DNA of 9,066 bases from JAVDCA01 sp035764045 (GCA_035764045.1 DASTZX010000069.1:1-9066), one strand, 5' to 3'; shown: positions 1 through 7,663, numbered from the stretch's first letter. Program-made: numbers and translations. The notes: a model not told the origin generated them from the letters alone.

Positions 1-1038
1 ATCCTCGTCGCCAACAAGAGCGAAGGCCGTGCCGGGCAGGCCGGCGTCTACGAAGCCTACGCCCTGGGCCTGGGCGAGCCGGTCGCGCTCTCGGCCGAGC
101 ACGGCGAAGGGCTGGCCGACCTCTATGATGCGCTGCGCACGGCGCTGCCGGAGCAGACCGAGCGCGCCGAGGAAGCGCCCGCCGAAGGATCCGAGACGCC
201 GGACGCGGAGAGCACCCGGCCGATCCGCGTCGCCGTGGTCGGACGTCCGAATGCCGGCAAGTCGACCTTGGTCAACCGTCTGATCGGCGAGGAGCGCCTG
301 CTCACCGGTCCGGAAGCCGGGATCACGCGCGACTCGATTGCGGTCGACCTCGCCTGGCGCGGACGCCACTTCATGGTGCACGACACCGCGGGGCTGAGGC
401 GGCGCTCGCGCGTCGAGGACAAGCTCGAGAAGCTGTCGGTCTCCGACGCCCTGGAGGCGATCCGCTTCGCCGAGGTCGTCGTGGTGCTGATGGACGCGGA
501 CGCCGCGTTCGAGGAGCAGGATCTGCGCATCGTCGATCTGGTCGAGCGCGAGGGCCGCGCACTGGTCATCGGCCTCAACAAATGGGACCGCAACGACCGC
601 GCTCCCGGCGCGATCGGCAAGCTGCGCGCTGAGGCCGAGCGGCGGCTGCCGCAGGTCAAGGGCGTGCCGCTGGTCGCGCTCTCGGGTCTCACCGGCGAGG
701 GCGTGGACCGCCTGATGCAGGCGGTGGTCGACGTCCACCGGGTGTGGAACAAGAGGGTGCCGACCAATGCGCTCAATCGCTGGCTCGAGGAAGCCATTGC
801 GGCGCATCCGCCCCCCGCCGTGTCCGGCCGGCGGCTCAAGCTCAATTACATGACCCAGCCAAAGACGCGGCCACCGAGCTTCGTGCTCTTCTGCACCCGG
901 GCCGACGCGGTGCCGGACGCCTACCTGCGCTATCTCGTCAACGGAATGCGCGAGACCTTCGATCTTCCGGGCGTGCCGGTCCGCGTTGCGCTGCGCGAGA
1001 AGGAGAATCCGTTCGCCGGCCGGGCGAAGAGGAGGTGA
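1..1038 (+). CDS. der: Ribosome-assembly GTPase Der (EngA), 5'-truncated by the window edge
   Basis: Der is a tandem-GTPase protein that acts in late maturation of the 50S ribosomal subunit. The reading frame is open from base 1, so the start and most of the first G domain lie outside the window; 345 codons plus TGA are visible. Residues 5-8 (NKSE) and 31-35 (SAEHG) are the G4 and G5 motifs of G domain 1. An acidic linker follows (about 51-75). The complete second G domain has a P-loop GRPNAGKST (81-89), G2 Thr in GITRD (108-112), DTAG (129-132), NKWD (193-196) and SGLTGEG (228-234). The remainder matches the C-terminal KH-like RNA-binding domain and ends in a basic tail (AGRAKRR). Two linked G domains followed by a KH-like tail are diagnostic of Der, as against single-domain Era or MnmE. 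It is convergent with the SDR gene, with a palindromic repeat between them. Confidence 0.96.
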   Translation: MLVANKSEGRAGQAGVYEAYALGLGEPVALSAEHGEGLADLYDALRTALPEQTERAEEAPAEGSETPDAESTRPIRVAVVGRPNAGKSTLVNRLIGEERLLTGPEAGITRDSIAVDLAWRGRHFMVHDTAGLRRRSRVEDKLEKLSVSDALEAIRFAEVVVVLMDADAAFEEQDLRIVDLVEREGRALVIGLNKWDRNDRAPGAIGKLRAEAERRLPQVKGVPLVALSGLTGEGVDRLMQAVVDVHRVWNKRVPTNALNRWLEEAIAAHPPPAVSGRRLKLNYMTQPKTRPPSFVLFCTRADAVPDAYLRYLVNGMRETFDLPGVPVRVALREKENPFAGRAKRR

Positions 1039-1062
1039 GGGGTGCGGTTTGCCATGCGTGCC

Positions 1063-1161
1063 GTCATCGCCCGGCAAGCGGGCGATCCAGTAATCACCAT
1101 CGTCTGAGATCGAGCACGAATGCTGCGGAGTACTGGATGCTCCGCTTTCGCGGAGCATGAC
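1063..1161. repeat. Double-hairpin palindromic intergenic repeat (element A)
   Basis: Two inverted arms (1063-1092 and 1131-1161) surround a 38-base middle. Each arm reads GTCAT, then its own hairpin, then ATCCAGTA when taken inward. The left hairpin is an 8-bp stem, 1066-1073 with 1079-1086 and loop GCAAG. The right one is a 9-bp stem, 1137-1145 with 1150-1158 and loop TTTC. The arms can also pair with each other, so the element can form one long cruciform or two hairpins. It lies between the convergent der and SDR genes and could end transcription from both sides, although no T-run follows. It resembles palindromic elements scattered between genes in Bradyrhizobium-like genomes; that attribution is from memory, not from a search. 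Confidence 0.75.
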
Positions 1162-1214
1162 GTGCCAGGGTTAGCGCCCGCCCGGCAGGTCACGCGACGG
1201 CGGTGTTCGTGAAG

Positions 1215-1961
1215 CTACGGCTCGGTCGGCAGCCGGTAGGACATGAGCTTGCCGGCGCGGAAGTCGTAGAGCTTGCCGGTCTCCCGCATGCTGGGCAACG
1301 TGAGCGGCACGATCTTGTCCGCCACCTCCTCGACCGAGGGCAGGGTCATCGGATCCTCTCCCGGCATCACGGCGGCGCGCAGCCGGGTGCGGGTGGGCCC
1401 GGGATTGAACACATTCACGCGGATATTGGTCGACTCGGTCTCCGCCGCGAAGGTGCGGGCGAGCGCCTCCAGCGCCGCCTTCGAAATCCCGTACGGACCC
1501 CGATAGGCGCGCGCATTGTGGGCGGCGCCCGATGAGATGAACACGGCGCGTCCGGCTTTCGAGGCGCGCAACAGCGGCTCGAGATGGCGGATGAGCTGCC
1601 AATTGGCGGTGACGTTGATCGCCATCACGTCGTCCCAGGCCTGCGGCTCGACATGGGTGAGCGGCGAGGAGGGTCCGCCGATTCCGGCATTGCCGATCAG
1701 CACGTCGAGCCGGCGATAGCGCTCGTCGAGCGCGGCGGCGAGCCGCGCAATGCCCGCCGCATCCCGCACATCGAGCGGCACCAGGGTCGCGCTCCCGCCG
1801 AGCTTGCGGATCTCGTCGTCGAGTTCCTCGAGGCCGCCGACCGTGCGGGCGACCGCAACCACATGCGCGCCGGCGCGCGCGAGCGCGAGCGCGGTGGCAT
1901 GGCCGATGCCGCGCGAGGCGCCGGTCACGAGCGCGATGCGGTCGGCGAGGGGAGCGGGCAT
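1215..1961 (-). CDS. Classical SDR-family NAD(P)-dependent oxidoreductase
   Basis: This 248-residue protein has the length and motif set of a classical short-chain dehydrogenase/reductase. It carries the Rossmann cofactor motif TGASRGIG (13-20), an acidic LDVRD (63-67) after the third strand, the structural NAG (91-93), catalytic Ser144 in ISSGAA, and YGISK (Y157, K161). The substrate cannot be told from sequence. The C-terminal part carries no signature of FabG or another named enzyme that I recognise. The start at 1961 (MPAPLADRIALVTG) puts the Rossmann strand at the usual distance from the N-terminus. A GTG at 1970 is in frame and adds three residues; neither start has a good Shine-Dalgarno. 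It follows purF in the same direction after 137 bp filled largely by a palindromic repeat, so co-transcription with purF is uncertain. Confidence 0.92.
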   Translation of the reverse strand: MPAPLADRIALVTGASRGIGHATALALARAGAHVVAVARTVGGLEELDDEIRKLGGSATLVPLDVRDAAGIARLAAALDERYRRLDVLIGNAGIGGPSSPLTHVEPQAWDDVMAINVTANWQLIRHLEPLLRASKAGRAVFISSGAAHNARAYRGPYGISKAALEALARTFAAETESTNIRVNVFNPGPTRTRLRAAVMPGEDPMTLPSVEEVADKIVPLTLPSMRETGKLYDFRAGKLMSYRLPTEP

Positions 1962-1976
1962 GGCAAGCACTCGTTC

Positions 1977-2064
1977 GTCATGCCCGGGCTTGTCCCGGGC
2001 ATCCCGGTCTTACGGAAGGTACGTTTTTAAAGACGGGGATGGCCGGGACAAGCCCGGCCATGAC
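1977..2064. repeat. Double-hairpin palindromic intergenic repeat (element B)
   Basis: Inverted arms at 1977-2011 and 2030-2064 match at 32 of 35 positions and flank an 18-base T-rich middle. Each arm is itself a hairpin with a 9-bp stem and 5-base loop: 1980-1988 with 1994-2002, and 2039-2047 with 2053-2061. The arm layout (GTCAT - hairpin - ATCC) is the same as in the repeat at 1063-1161, so both belong to one family. It occupies nearly all of the purF-SDR gap and ends 15 bases before the SDR start codon. It could act as a purF terminator or a processing site. Confidence 0.8.
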
Positions 2065-2082
2065 ATGGAACATGACATGGAA
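2059..2082. repeat. Exact 12-bp tandem duplication
   Basis: The 12-mer CATGACATGGAA occurs twice in a row (2059-2070 and 2071-2082) with no mismatch. It overlaps the outer end of the palindromic repeat and lies just past the purF stop codon. It may be a replication-slippage product or a duplication made when the repeat inserted. Confidence 0.85.
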
Positions 2083-2098
2083 GCAGAATTGCAGTTCG

Positions 2099-3610
2099 TC
2101 AGCTCGCCTCGGCGAGCAGCGACAGCTGCCGTGGCGATGCCTCGCGCGCGTTCTGGTCGGTGAGGCCGGTCGGATAGTCGCCGGTGAAGCAGTGGTCCGT
2201 GAACTGCGGCCGCGCCGGGTCGCGCGCCTTTTCCCCCATGGCGCGATAGATGCCGTCGACCGACAAGAAGGCGAGGGAATCCGCGTCGATGATCTTGCGC
2301 ATCTCCTCCACCGAGTGATTGGAGGCGAGCAGGTTGTCGCGCTCGGGGGTGTCGATGCCGTAATAGTCGGGATGGGTGATCGGCGGGGAGGCGATGCGGA
2401 AATGCACCTCCTTGGCGCCGGCCTCGCGCATCATGCGCACGATCTTCATCGAGGTGGTGCCGCGCACCAGGCTGTCGTCGATCAGCACGATGCGCTTGCC
2501 GGCGACGACGGCGCGGTTGGCGTTGTGCTTGAGCTTGACGCCGGATTCGCGGATCGCCTGGGTCGGCTGGATGAAGGTGCGGCCCACGTAGTGATTGCGG
2601 ATGATGCCGAGCTCGAACGGAATGCCGGACGCCTGGGCATAGCCGAGGGCGGCCGGGACGCCGGAGTCCGGCACCGGCACCACCACGTCGGCGTCGGCTT
2701 GCGCCTCGCGCGCGAGCTCGTGGCCGAGATTCTTGCGGATCATGTACACGCTGCGCCCGCCGACTACCGAGTCGGGACGGGCGAAATAGATGTATTCGAA
2801 GATGCACGGCCGCGGCGGCATCGGCGGGAACGGCTTCAGCGACTGCGTCCCCTCGTCGGAGAACACGACGATCTCGCCATTCTCGACGTCGCGCACGTAG
2901 CGCGCGCCGATGATGTCGAGCGCGCAAGTCTCCGAGCTCACCACCGGGCAGCCCTCGAACTCGCCGAGCACCAGCGGGCGGATGCCGATCGGGTCGCGTG
3001 CGCCGATCAGCTTCTTGTTGGTCAGCGCAGCGAGCGAGTAGGAGCCCTCGAGCTGGCGCAACGCGTCGGTGAACTTGTCGATGAAGCGGCCGCGCCGCGA
3101 GCGCGCCACGAGATGCAGGATCACCTCGGTGTCGGTGGTCGACTGCATCATGGCGCCTTCGCTCACGAGCTGGCGGCGCAGGGTGAGGCCGTTGGTGAGA
3201 TTGCCGTTGTGGCCGACCGCGAAGCCGCCGGAATTGAGCTCGGCGAACAGCGGCTGGACATTGCGCAGGATGGTCGCGCCGGTGGTCGAATAGCGCACAT
3301 GCCCGACCGCCATGGAGCCGGGCAGACGATCGATCACGTCGCGTCGCGAGAAGGTGTCGCCGACGAGGCCGAGCCGGCGCTCGGAATGGAACCGCTTGCC
3401 GTCGTAGCTGACGATGCCCGCCGCTTCCTGGCCGCGATGCTGGAGGGCGTGCAGTCCGAGCGCGGTGATGGCCGCGGCGTCGGGATGGCCGTAGATGCCG
3501 AACACGCCGCACTCCTCGCGCAGCCGGTCGGCATCGGGATCGAAGTCCATCTCCGGATCCGACCGGGGATCCGCATCCGGTTCAAGGCCGCCGTCGTTCC
3601 GCTGTTCCAT
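2099..3610 (-). CDS. purF: Amidophosphoribosyltransferase
   Basis: PurF catalyses the first committed step of purine synthesis: PRPP plus glutamine give 5-phosphoribosylamine and glutamate. The 503-residue protein has an N-terminal Ntn glutaminase domain and a C-terminal PRTase domain. Cys34 (REECGVFGIYG) is the expected nucleophile after removal of a 33-residue, Asp/Glu-rich propeptide. RYSTTG (106-111) and NGNLTN (135-140) line the glutaminase site. The PRPP loop is LIDDSLVRGTT (376-386). Of the four Fe-S ligands of the Bacillus-type enzyme, Cys269 (CIFEYIYFARPDS) and Cys474 (HCFTG) remain, but the other two positions are Asp415 (HPDYYG) and Thr471, so a 4Fe-4S cluster is unlikely. GGAG at 3619-3616, five bases before the ATG, supports this start. 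It lies 109 bp downstream of cvpA, its usual partner. Confidence 0.97.
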   Translation of the reverse strand: MEQRNDGGLEPDADPRSDPEMDFDPDADRLREECGVFGIYGHPDAAAITALGLHALQHRGQEAAGIVSYDGKRFHSERRLGLVGDTFSRRDVIDRLPGSMAVGHVRYSTTGATILRNVQPLFAELNSGGFAVGHNGNLTNGLTLRRQLVSEGAMMQSTTDTEVILHLVARSRRGRFIDKFTDALRQLEGSYSLAALTNKKLIGARDPIGIRPLVLGEFEGCPVVSSETCALDIIGARYVRDVENGEIVVFSDEGTQSLKPFPPMPPRPCIFEYIYFARPDSVVGGRSVYMIRKNLGHELAREAQADADVVVPVPDSGVPAALGYAQASGIPFELGIIRNHYVGRTFIQPTQAIRESGVKLKHNANRAVVAGKRIVLIDDSLVRGTTSMKIVRMMREAGAKEVHFRIASPPITHPDYYGIDTPERDNLLASNHSVEEMRKIIDADSLAFLSVDGIYRAMGEKARDPARPQFTDHCFTGDYPTGLTDQNAREASPRQLSLLAEAS

Positions 3611-3615
3611 CGTCG

Positions 3616-3619
3616 CTCC
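3616..3619 (-). promoter_or_regulatory. Ribosome binding site of purF
   Basis: Reading the minus strand, GGAG is followed by five bases (CGACG) and the ATG at 3610. This fixes the purF start and so the 33-residue propeptide ahead of Cys34. Confidence 0.7.
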
Positions 3620-3693
3620 GGTTATGCCGCCCGACGGGGCGAATGGTCCTCATGTCCTGGTTGTCGACCCACGCCGGAACATCTCCTCATCGC

Positions 3694-3713
3694 GGGCGGC
3701 ATCGACGCCGCCC
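3694..3713 (-). other. Stem-loop between cvpA and purF
   Basis: A perfect 7-bp stem GGGCGGC/GCCGCCC (3694-3700 with 3707-3713) with a 6-base loop lies seven bases past the cvpA stop codon. No T-run follows, so it is a poor intrinsic terminator. It may instead be an RNA-processing or stabilising element in the 109-bp cvpA-purF gap. I see nothing else in that gap except the purF ribosome binding site. Confidence 0.4.
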
Positions 3714-3719
3714 AAATCG

Positions 3720-4304
3720 CTATCGCGCCGCCGGCCCGCCGCCGCTGTCGGTGCGCTGGTCGGTTGGCGTGTCCGCGTTTTCTTCGTCAACAGGCCGTTT
3801 CTTGAACCTCTTCAAGATGGAGCTTTCGGGGTCTTCCGGCAAGAGCGACATCAGCCATTGTCCGGTGCTCTGCAGCACGACCCGCGACTTCGCGCTCTTG
3901 ACGGCCTCGGGCTGCGATTTCTGCGGCACCAGCCAGTCGAAGAAGATGAAGGCGACGACGACGATGATCAGCCCGCGCGCGAGGCCGAACAGGAAACCCA
4001 GCGTGCGATCGAGCGCCCCGATGCGGCTGTCGAGGATCTTGTCGGAGATCCGCACCGTGATGACCGAGACGACCACCAGGGTCACCAGGAACACGCCGCC
4101 GAGGACGATAGCCTTCACGACCCACTCGTTCCAGCTCGCGAAATATTGTGTCGCGACAGGGAGGAGGCGGGGAAACAAATAGACTGCCGCGAGGGCGGCG
4201 GCGCCCCAGGCCGCGATCGACATGACTTCGCGCATGAAGCCACGGACCATGGCGAGCAGGCCCGAAATCAGCATGACGACGATCAGGAAGATATCGAGAT
4301 ACAT
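3720..4304 (-). CDS. cvpA: CvpA family membrane protein
   Basis: This 194-residue inner-membrane protein matches the CvpA family. Members are needed for colicin V production in E. coli and are linked to envelope and bile-acid tolerance; the biochemical role is unknown. Four hydrophobic segments are visible: about 2-20 (YLDIFLIVVMLISGLLAMV), 27-48 (VMSIAAWGAAALAAVYL and on), 64-85 (VVKAIVLGGVFLVTLVVVSVI) and 105-128 (LGFLFGLARGLIIVVVAFIFF). The GxxRGxxRE pattern in the first loop (MVRGFMREV) and DRTLGFLFGLARG before the last segment are typical of the family. The C-terminal 60 or so residues are hydrophilic and probably disordered. The start at 4304 puts the first membrane helix at residue 2, as usual in the family; GGCGGA precedes it. 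Adjacency to purF is widely conserved in Proteobacteria and supports the call. Confidence 0.93.
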   Translation of the reverse strand: MYLDIFLIVVMLISGLLAMVRGFMREVMSIAAWGAAALAAVYLFPRLLPVATQYFASWNEWVVKAIVLGGVFLVTLVVVSVITVRISDKILDSRIGALDRTLGFLFGLARGLIIVVVAFIFFDWLVPQKSQPEAVKSAKSRVVLQSTGQWLMSLLPEDPESSILKRFKKRPVDEENADTPTDQRTDSGGGPAAR

Positions 4305-4358
4305 CGATCCGCCAATGGCTGGGGGACGGCTCCATGTCGGCCGCGTTAACCCTGTTGG

Positions 4359-4414
4359 GGGGCGCAGCCGGCCAAAGCCGAACCCGACTCGGGCGCGACC
4401 CGATTTTGCGCCCC
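4359..4414 (-). other. Possible branched RNA structure in the cvpA leader / radA trailer
   Basis: In the transcript of the minus strand, GGGGCGCA (4414-4407) can pair with TGCGCCCC (4366-4359), an 8-bp outer stem. Two hairpins lie inside: TCGGG/CCCGA (4403-4399 with 4393-4389, loop of 5) and CGGC/GCCG (4380-4377 with 4372-4369, loop of 4). Together they would form a three-way junction about 55 bases before the cvpA start. In GC-rich DNA such pairings are common by chance. I saw no match to a known riboswitch, and no T-run that would make it a terminator. Confidence 0.3.
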
Positions 4415-4415
4415 G

Positions 4416-4445
4416 TGTATAGCGGCAGGAGGCTCCCGCGTCACC
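4416..4445 (-). promoter_or_regulatory. Weak candidate promoter for cvpA-purF
   Basis: On the minus strand TATACA (4421-4416) resembles a -10 box, and GGTGAC (4445-4440) is a poor -35 box 18 bases upstream. It sits in the 256-bp radA-cvpA gap (4305-4560), where a promoter for cvpA-purF is expected. The rest of that gap shows only the possible branched structure and an A/T-rich patch near 4497-4517. The call rests mostly on position. Confidence 0.25.
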
Positions 4446-4560
4446 CGTATTGTCGCCCGGCTGGGGATCGCGGCCGCGGCTAGTGTCCCGATTCCGGTTG
4501 AACCTTTGGTAAATTCGCGCCGTCGCGCGGTGCTCCGCCCCGCGTGCTCCGCGCCCCCGA

Positions 4561-5985
<1,425 letters not shown>

Positions 5986-6040
5986 GAGGCTTCACGTGCG
6001 AGCGAGCGCGCGCCGGAATCGCGCTGCGCGCAAAAGCCTA

Positions 6041-6367
6041 TCACGCGTCATCGCGCTCACGGCCGCCTCCCGGCGTCTTTCCACCGTCGATCACCCGCAT
6101 CACCCGCGCCCGCGGATCGTCGGGCAGCATCCGCGGCGCCTCGAGGTCGGGCAGGTAGACGCCGCAGCCCTCCGGCCAGCGCCGATTGGGCTTCCAATGC
6201 GGGCAATCGGCTGCGAGCCGGACCACCACATCGGAGAGGCGCGCCTCGCAGCCGAACTTCACCGCGAGCCGCACCAGCCGGTAAGCACCGACCCGCGCGC
6301 AGTAACGGCAGGCGAGGCGTACGACCACGTAGGGGTAGGGGTAGTTCAGTAGGGTTTCGTCCTCCAT
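6041..6367 (-). CDS. Conserved-looking small Cys-rich protein, putative zinc binder, function unknown
   Basis: I do not recognise a named family. From the ATG at 6367 the protein has 108 residues. It holds a possible zinc-ribbon ligand set: C20 and C23 (CRYC), C55 with H57 (DCPHW) and C68 (GCGVYLPDL); a further Cys is at 40. Between the first two pairs lies a basic amphipathic stretch (about 28-53: AYRLVRLAVKF, then LSDVVVRLAA). The C-terminal 30 residues are hydrophilic. I have a general memory of similar alphaproteobacterial hypothetical proteins with CxxC, RLARLA and ADCP elements, but cannot verify it. An in-frame ATG at 6394 would add nine residues and place a LexA-type box inside the coding region. 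I prefer 6367 because promoter and operator then lie upstream; neither start has a Shine-Dalgarno, so translation may be leaderless. radA follows 55 bp downstream. Confidence 0.72.
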   Translation of the reverse strand: MEDETLLNYPYPYVVVRLACRYCARVGAYRLVRLAVKFGCEARLSDVVVRLAADCPHWKPNRRWPEGCGVYLPDLEAPRMLPDDPRARVMRVIDGGKTPGGGRERDDA

Positions 6368-6377
6368 CCATGGATGA

Positions 6378-6392
6378 GAACATATAGAGAAC
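6378..6392 (-). promoter_or_regulatory. LexA (SOS) operator of the alphaproteobacterial type
   Basis: The minus strand reads GTTC-TCTATAT-GTTC, an exact match to GTTC-N7-GTTC, the direct-repeat LexA operator described for Rhodobacter, Caulobacter and rhizobia. It lies 11 bp before the ATG at 6367, in the only A/T-rich patch of the alr-downstream gap, and overlaps the candidate -10 box. Only minus-strand genes flank it, so it should act on the 108-residue gene and perhaps radA. Confidence 0.7.
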
Positions 6393-6408
6393 ATAACTGC
6401 AAGACAAG
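6379..6408 (-). promoter_or_regulatory. Candidate promoter overlapping the LexA box
   Basis: On the minus strand CTTGTC (6408-6403) can serve as -35, with TATATG (6386-6381) as -10 after 16 bases. TTGTCT (6407-6402) and TATGTT (6384-6379), 17 bases apart, is an alternative. Either would start transcription near 6367-6374, at or just before the ATG at 6367. The rest of the gap down from alr (6393-6487) holds no gene that I can support. Confidence 0.45.
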
Positions 6409-6466
6409 AGCCTCGCTCGGTTGAGCGCGGACGGGTGTGAGCCGGTGGGGGCCAGGGTGCGCGGCT

Positions 6467-6483
6467 GATCGGTCCCCCCGATC
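6467..6483 (-). terminator. Possible stem-loop terminator after alr
   Basis: A perfect 6-bp stem GATCGG/CCGATC with a 5-base loop lies five bases past the alr stop codon. No T-run follows it, so if it ends transcription it is a weak or factor-aided site. Its position between alr and the LexA box agrees with a separate downstream unit. Confidence 0.35.
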
Positions 6484-6487
6484 CGCT

Positions 6488-7663
6488 TCAGCCTTTGTAG
6501 AGGCGGGAATAGCGGCGGCCGAGATTGCACAGCAGCTCGTAGCCGATGGTGCCGCATTGGGCCGCCAGCCGATCGATGTCGACATCGCCGCCGATCAGCG
6601 TCGCCCATTCGCCGCGTCGGGCGGCGTGGTCGGGGAGCGCGGTCACGTCGACTGCGAGCAGGTCCATCGACACACGGCCGACCACCCGGCAGCGCGTTCC
6701 GGCGACGATCATCTCGGCGCCGGCCCTCGCCTCCGGCCCGCTGGCAGCCCGCGGATATCCGTCGGCGTAGCCGGCCGAGACGATGGCGATGCGCGAGGGA
6801 CGATGCGCGGTCCAGGTGGCGCCATACCCCACGGTCTCGCCACGCGGCACCGTGCGCACCTGGATGATGTGCGCCCGCAGTCCGATGACCGGCGCCATCG
6901 GATTGGGGCTGCCCGGCGTCGGATTGCCGCCGAACAGCGCATAGCCCGGGCGGACGACGTCGTAATGGGCGGACGTGCCGAGAAAGATGCCCGACGAGTT
7001 GGCGAGCGAGGCCGGGACGCCGCGAAACAACCCGCGGATCTCGCGAAACAGCTGGATCTGCCGGTTGTTGAGCACATGCGTCGGCGTCTCGGCGCAGGCG
7101 AAATGGCTCATCACCAGCGCGATGCCGTGGTCCGGAGTCTTGAGGCGCTGGGCGAGCCCGGCGGCCTCGTCCGCCGAGATTCCAAGCCGGTTCATCCCGG
7201 TGTCGAAATGCAGCGCCGCGCCGCCGCGCCAGGCATTGGCGAGGCAGAACACGTCCCATTCGGCGACCTCGTGCAGCGAGCCCAGCACGGGCCGCACGCG
7301 CGCGTCGGCGAAGCCCGCGGCCGCTCCCGGCGGCAATCCGCTGAGCGCATAGACGGTCGCGTCGGGAGCCACCGCACGCACCTTCCGGCCTTCGGCGAGG
7401 TGGGCGACAAAGAATGTCTTGCAGCCCGCTGCCGCAAGCGCGCGCACCACCGGCTCGAGGCCGCAACCGTAGGCATCGGCCTTCACCACGGCGGCGCATT
7501 CGGCAGGCGAGACGCGGGCGCGCAGCGTGCGGAAATTGGTCTGGATCGCGCCGAGATCGATCGTGAGCGCACCGCCGGTCTCGATCGCGGGCGGCCCGAC
7601 GGTCGCGGTCTGCGGTTCCGGTGTTTCTGCGGGCGCGGACGCCATCTGCTCGACCAGCGCCAT
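6488..7663 (-). CDS. alr: Alanine racemase (PLP-dependent)
   Basis: Alr interconverts L- and D-alanine to supply D-alanine for peptidoglycan. From the ATG at 7663 it has 391 residues, near the family's usual 360-390. The PLP lysine is K61 in VVKADAYGCG. FDTGMNRLG (153-161) belongs to the TIM-barrel domain, and RPGYALFGG (238-246) is also typical. Y299 in AGYADGYPR is the expected second catalytic base, and RVSMD (330-334) is the substrate-site loop. The lysine that is carbamylated in the Geobacillus enzyme aligns by eye with H152. The start is uncertain. The frame stays open far upstream, with in-frame ATGs at 7765 (425 residues, 32 bp after dmeF, AGGGGGG upstream), 7663 (AGAGG upstream) and 7645. 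I chose 7663 because the added stretch includes rarer codons such as AGA. It is probably cotranscribed with dmeF or has its own promoter in 7664-7797. Confidence 0.93.
   Translation of the reverse strand: MALVEQMASAPAETPEPQTATVGPPAIETGGALTIDLGAIQTNFRTLRARVSPAECAAVVKADAYGCGLEPVVRALAAAGCKTFFVAHLAEGRKVRAVAPDATVYALSGLPPGAAAGFADARVRPVLGSLHEVAEWDVFCLANAWRGGAALHFDTGMNRLGISADEAAGLAQRLKTPDHGIALVMSHFACAETPTHVLNNRQIQLFREIRGLFRGVPASLANSSGIFLGTSAHYDVVRPGYALFGGNPTPGSPNPMAPVIGLRAHIIQVRTVPRGETVGYGATWTAHRPSRIAIVSAGYADGYPRAASGPEARAGAEMIVAGTRCRVVGRVSMDLLAVDVTALPDHAARRGEWATLIGGDVDIDRLAAQCGTIGYELLCNLGRRYSRLYKG

Noticed and set aside
1039..1214. Possible tRNA or small RNA in the der-SDR gap
   Set aside because: The stems there are fully explained by the palindromic repeat, and there is no cloverleaf or T-loop sequence.
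1063..2064. CRISPR-like array from the repeated hairpins
   Set aside because: There are only two elements, about 0.9 kb apart, each an inverted rather than direct repeat, with a gene between them and no regular spacers.
2010..3512. 500-codon minus-strand frame overlapping purF
   Set aside because: It is the purF sequence read in a shifted frame; the translation is mostly Arg/Ala/Pro/His.
2039..3805. 588-codon open frame on the plus strand
   Set aside because: It lies antisense to purF, which has full motif support. The translation has no recognisable domain and the bias of a GC-rich antisense frame.
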